Assembly (NCBI GenBank): GCA_027035825.1
Contig: JALVTX010000303.1
Coordinates: 1 to 15,554, forward strand
Direction: 5' to 3'
Origin: Mariprofundaceae bacterium
GTDB taxonomy: Bacteria > Pseudomonadota > Zetaproteobacteria > Mariprofundales > Mariprofundaceae
Length of the DNA: 15,554 nt
The position numbers and the translations under genes are program-made. Positions 14,322 to 15,554 of this stretch are shown here, piece after piece (positions within the stretch are counted from its first letter, which is position 1; each line of letters opens with the position of its first letter). The notes below the pieces were generated by a model. That model did no database searches and had not been told where the DNA came from. It saw only the letters and a list, made by a program, of their open reading frames with translations.

Positions 14322-15554
14322 ATGGGTAAGAATCTTCTGCTGTGGCTGGTGATCGGCATCGTGATGATCAGCCTGTTCAACATGTTCAATCCCCCGATGA
14401 GCGGCGGCGAACGGATGTCCTATTCCGCCTTCATCGAGAAGGTGGATGGCGGCATGGTGGAAACCGCCCACATCCGCGACCACGAGGTGACCGGCCAGTA
14501 CCGCAACCTCCAGGGCGACCTGCGCACCTACCAGGTGACCATCCCGGATGATCCGGGCCTGACGCAGCGCCTGATCGAGCATCACGTGGAGGTCGAGGTC
14601 AGCAAGCCGGAGGAGATGCCGTTCTTCCTGTCGGTGCTGATCTCGTGGTTCCCGATGCTTTTGCTGATCGCCGTGTGGATTTTCTTCATGCGGCAGATGC
14701 AGGGCGGCGGCATGGGCGGCCGCGGCGGAGCGATGTCCTTTGGCAAGAGCCGCGCCAAGCTGCTGACCGAAAACAAGAACAAGGTGACGTTCGACGACGT
14801 GGCCGGCTGCGACGAGGCCAAGCAGGAAGTCACGGAGATCATCGATTTCCTGCGCGATCCGTCCAAGTTCACGCGCCTGGGCGGCAAGATTCCGAAGGGC
14901 GTGCTGCTGGTGGGCCCGCCGGGAACGGGCAAGACGCTGCTCGCCCGCGCCATCGCCGGCGAGGCGGACGTGCCGTTCTTCACCATTTCTGGCTCCGATT
15001 TCGTCGAGATGTTCGTAGGCGTGGGCGCCAGCCGCGTGCGCGACATGTTCGAGCAGGCCAAGAAGAACGCGCCCTGCATCGTCTTCATTGACGAGATCGA
15101 CGCCATGGGTCGCCATCGCGGCGCCGGCATCGGCGGCGGCAACGACGAGCGCGAGCAGACGCTGAACCAGTTGCTGGTGGAGATGGACGGCTTCGAGACC
15201 AACGAGGGCGTGATCCTGATTGCCGCGACGAACCGGCCGGATGTGCTCGATCCGGCGCTCTTGCGCCCGGGCCGCTTCGACCGGCAGGTGGTGGTGCCGC
15301 GTCCCGACCTGAAGGGCCGCGAGGAGATACTGAAGGTGCACATGAAGAAGGTGCCGCTGGCGCCGGACGTGGACGTGAAGGTGCTGGCGCGCGGCACGCC
15401 GGGCTTTTCCGGCGCCGATCTGGCCAATCTGGTCAACGAGGCGGCGCTGAACGCGGCGCGCATGGGCAAGGACAAGGTGTCGAAAAGCGATTTCGAGATG
15501 GCCAAGGACAAGGTCACGATGGGCGCGGAGCGCCGCTCCATGCTGCTCTCGGAC
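14322..15554 (+). CDS. ftsH: ATP-dependent zinc metalloprotease FtsH, 3'-truncated by window edge
   Basis: Membrane-anchored AAA+ protease that extracts and degrades membrane and short-lived soluble proteins. The window holds the first 411 codons. TM1 is LLLWLVIGIVMISLF (about 5-19), followed by a periplasmic domain (about 25-98) and TM2 (about 99-123, MPFFLSVLISWFPMLLLIAV). A Gly/Met-rich linker (RQMQGGGMGGRGG) comes next, then the AAA module. This has Walker A GPPGTGKT (198-205), pore loop FVEMFVGVGASR, Walker B CIVFIDEID (D257, E258), the GGGNDEREQTLNQ segment, and the second region of homology ALLRPGRFDRQ with arginine fingers. The lid begins at GTPGFSGADLANLVNEAAL. The zinc-binding HExxH protease domain should follow beyond the window. 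GGGNDEREQ is the alpha/zeta-type variant of this loop. Start supported by AAAGGA. Confidence 0.97.
   Translation, partial: MGKNLLLWLVIGIVMISLFNMFNPPMSGGERMSYSAFIEKVDGGMVETAHIRDHEVTGQYRNLQGDLRTYQVTIPDDPGLTQRLIEHHVEVEVSKPEEMPFFLSVLISWFPMLLLIAVWIFFMRQMQGGGMGGRGGAMSFGKSRAKLLTENKNKVTFDDVAGCDEAKQEVTEIIDFLRDPSKFTRLGGKIPKGVLLVGPPGTGKTLLARAIAGEADVPFFTISGSDFVEMFVGVGASRVRDMFEQAKKNAPCIVFIDEIDAMGRHRGAGIGGGNDEREQTLNQLLVEMDGFETNEGVILIAATNRPDVLDPALLRPGRFDRQVVVPRPDLKGREEILKVHMKKVPLAPDVDVKVLARGTPGFSGADLANLVNEAALNAARMGKDKVSKSDFEMAKDKVTMGAERRSMLLSD

Overview
The window is GC-rich and densely coded, apparently from a Gram-negative proteobacterium. An AsmA-family envelope protein, a periplasmic metal-binding protein with a signal peptide, FtsH, and gene pairs joined by ATGA/GTGA stop-start overlaps all fit this. 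The tilS-ftsH order and the FtsH text (GGGNDEREQ instead of the GGGHDEREQ I associate with gammaproteobacteria) suggest an alpha-, zeta- or other deep-branching proteobacterial lineage. I cannot fix the class from this window alone.

Layout. (1) Positions 3-1489, + strand: the end of a GldG-type ABC-transporter auxiliary gene overlaps a short DUF4340 gene. This is the tail of an export or gliding-type module whose ATPase and permease would lie upstream of the window. (2) Positions 1537-1809: a 273-bp element bounded by a 26-bp terminal inverted repeat and filled with nested palindromes. (3) Positions 1734-5471, +: a HAD phosphatase (Gph-like) whose native start seems to have been destroyed by the element, then an AsmA-like gene overlapping it by ATGA, then a YciO-type YrdC-fold gene. 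(4) Positions 5618-7027, +: a YajR-type MFS transporter with a C-terminal ferredoxin-like domain. (5) Positions 7173-8406, +: a YqhA (UPF0114) membrane protein and a six-helix potassium-channel-like gene, 4 nt apart. (6) Positions 8371-10846, - strand: a compact znuA-znuC-znuB-type zinc/manganese uptake operon. Its last gene overlaps the channel gene tail to tail by 36 bp. (7) Positions 11020-13167, +: a 715-aa protein of unrecognised family, divergent from znuA. Part of its C-terminal half looks like a degenerate class III nucleotide cyclase. (8) Positions 13152-14162, +: tilS, overlapping the orphan gene. (9) Positions 14322 to the end, +: ftsH, cut off by the window edge before its protease domain.

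The genes are mostly housekeeping, with envelope, ion and metal handling. The two most interesting items are the structured element and the 715-aa orphan. Deleting 1537-1809 on paper regenerates a GTG start with a Shine-Dalgarno sequence for the HAD gene, which is good internal evidence that the element is a recent insertion. Both mismatches in its terminal repeat are G.U-compatible, so an RNA-level fold may be maintained. I saw no rRNA, tRNA, CRISPR array, full insertion sequence or convincing rho-independent terminator.
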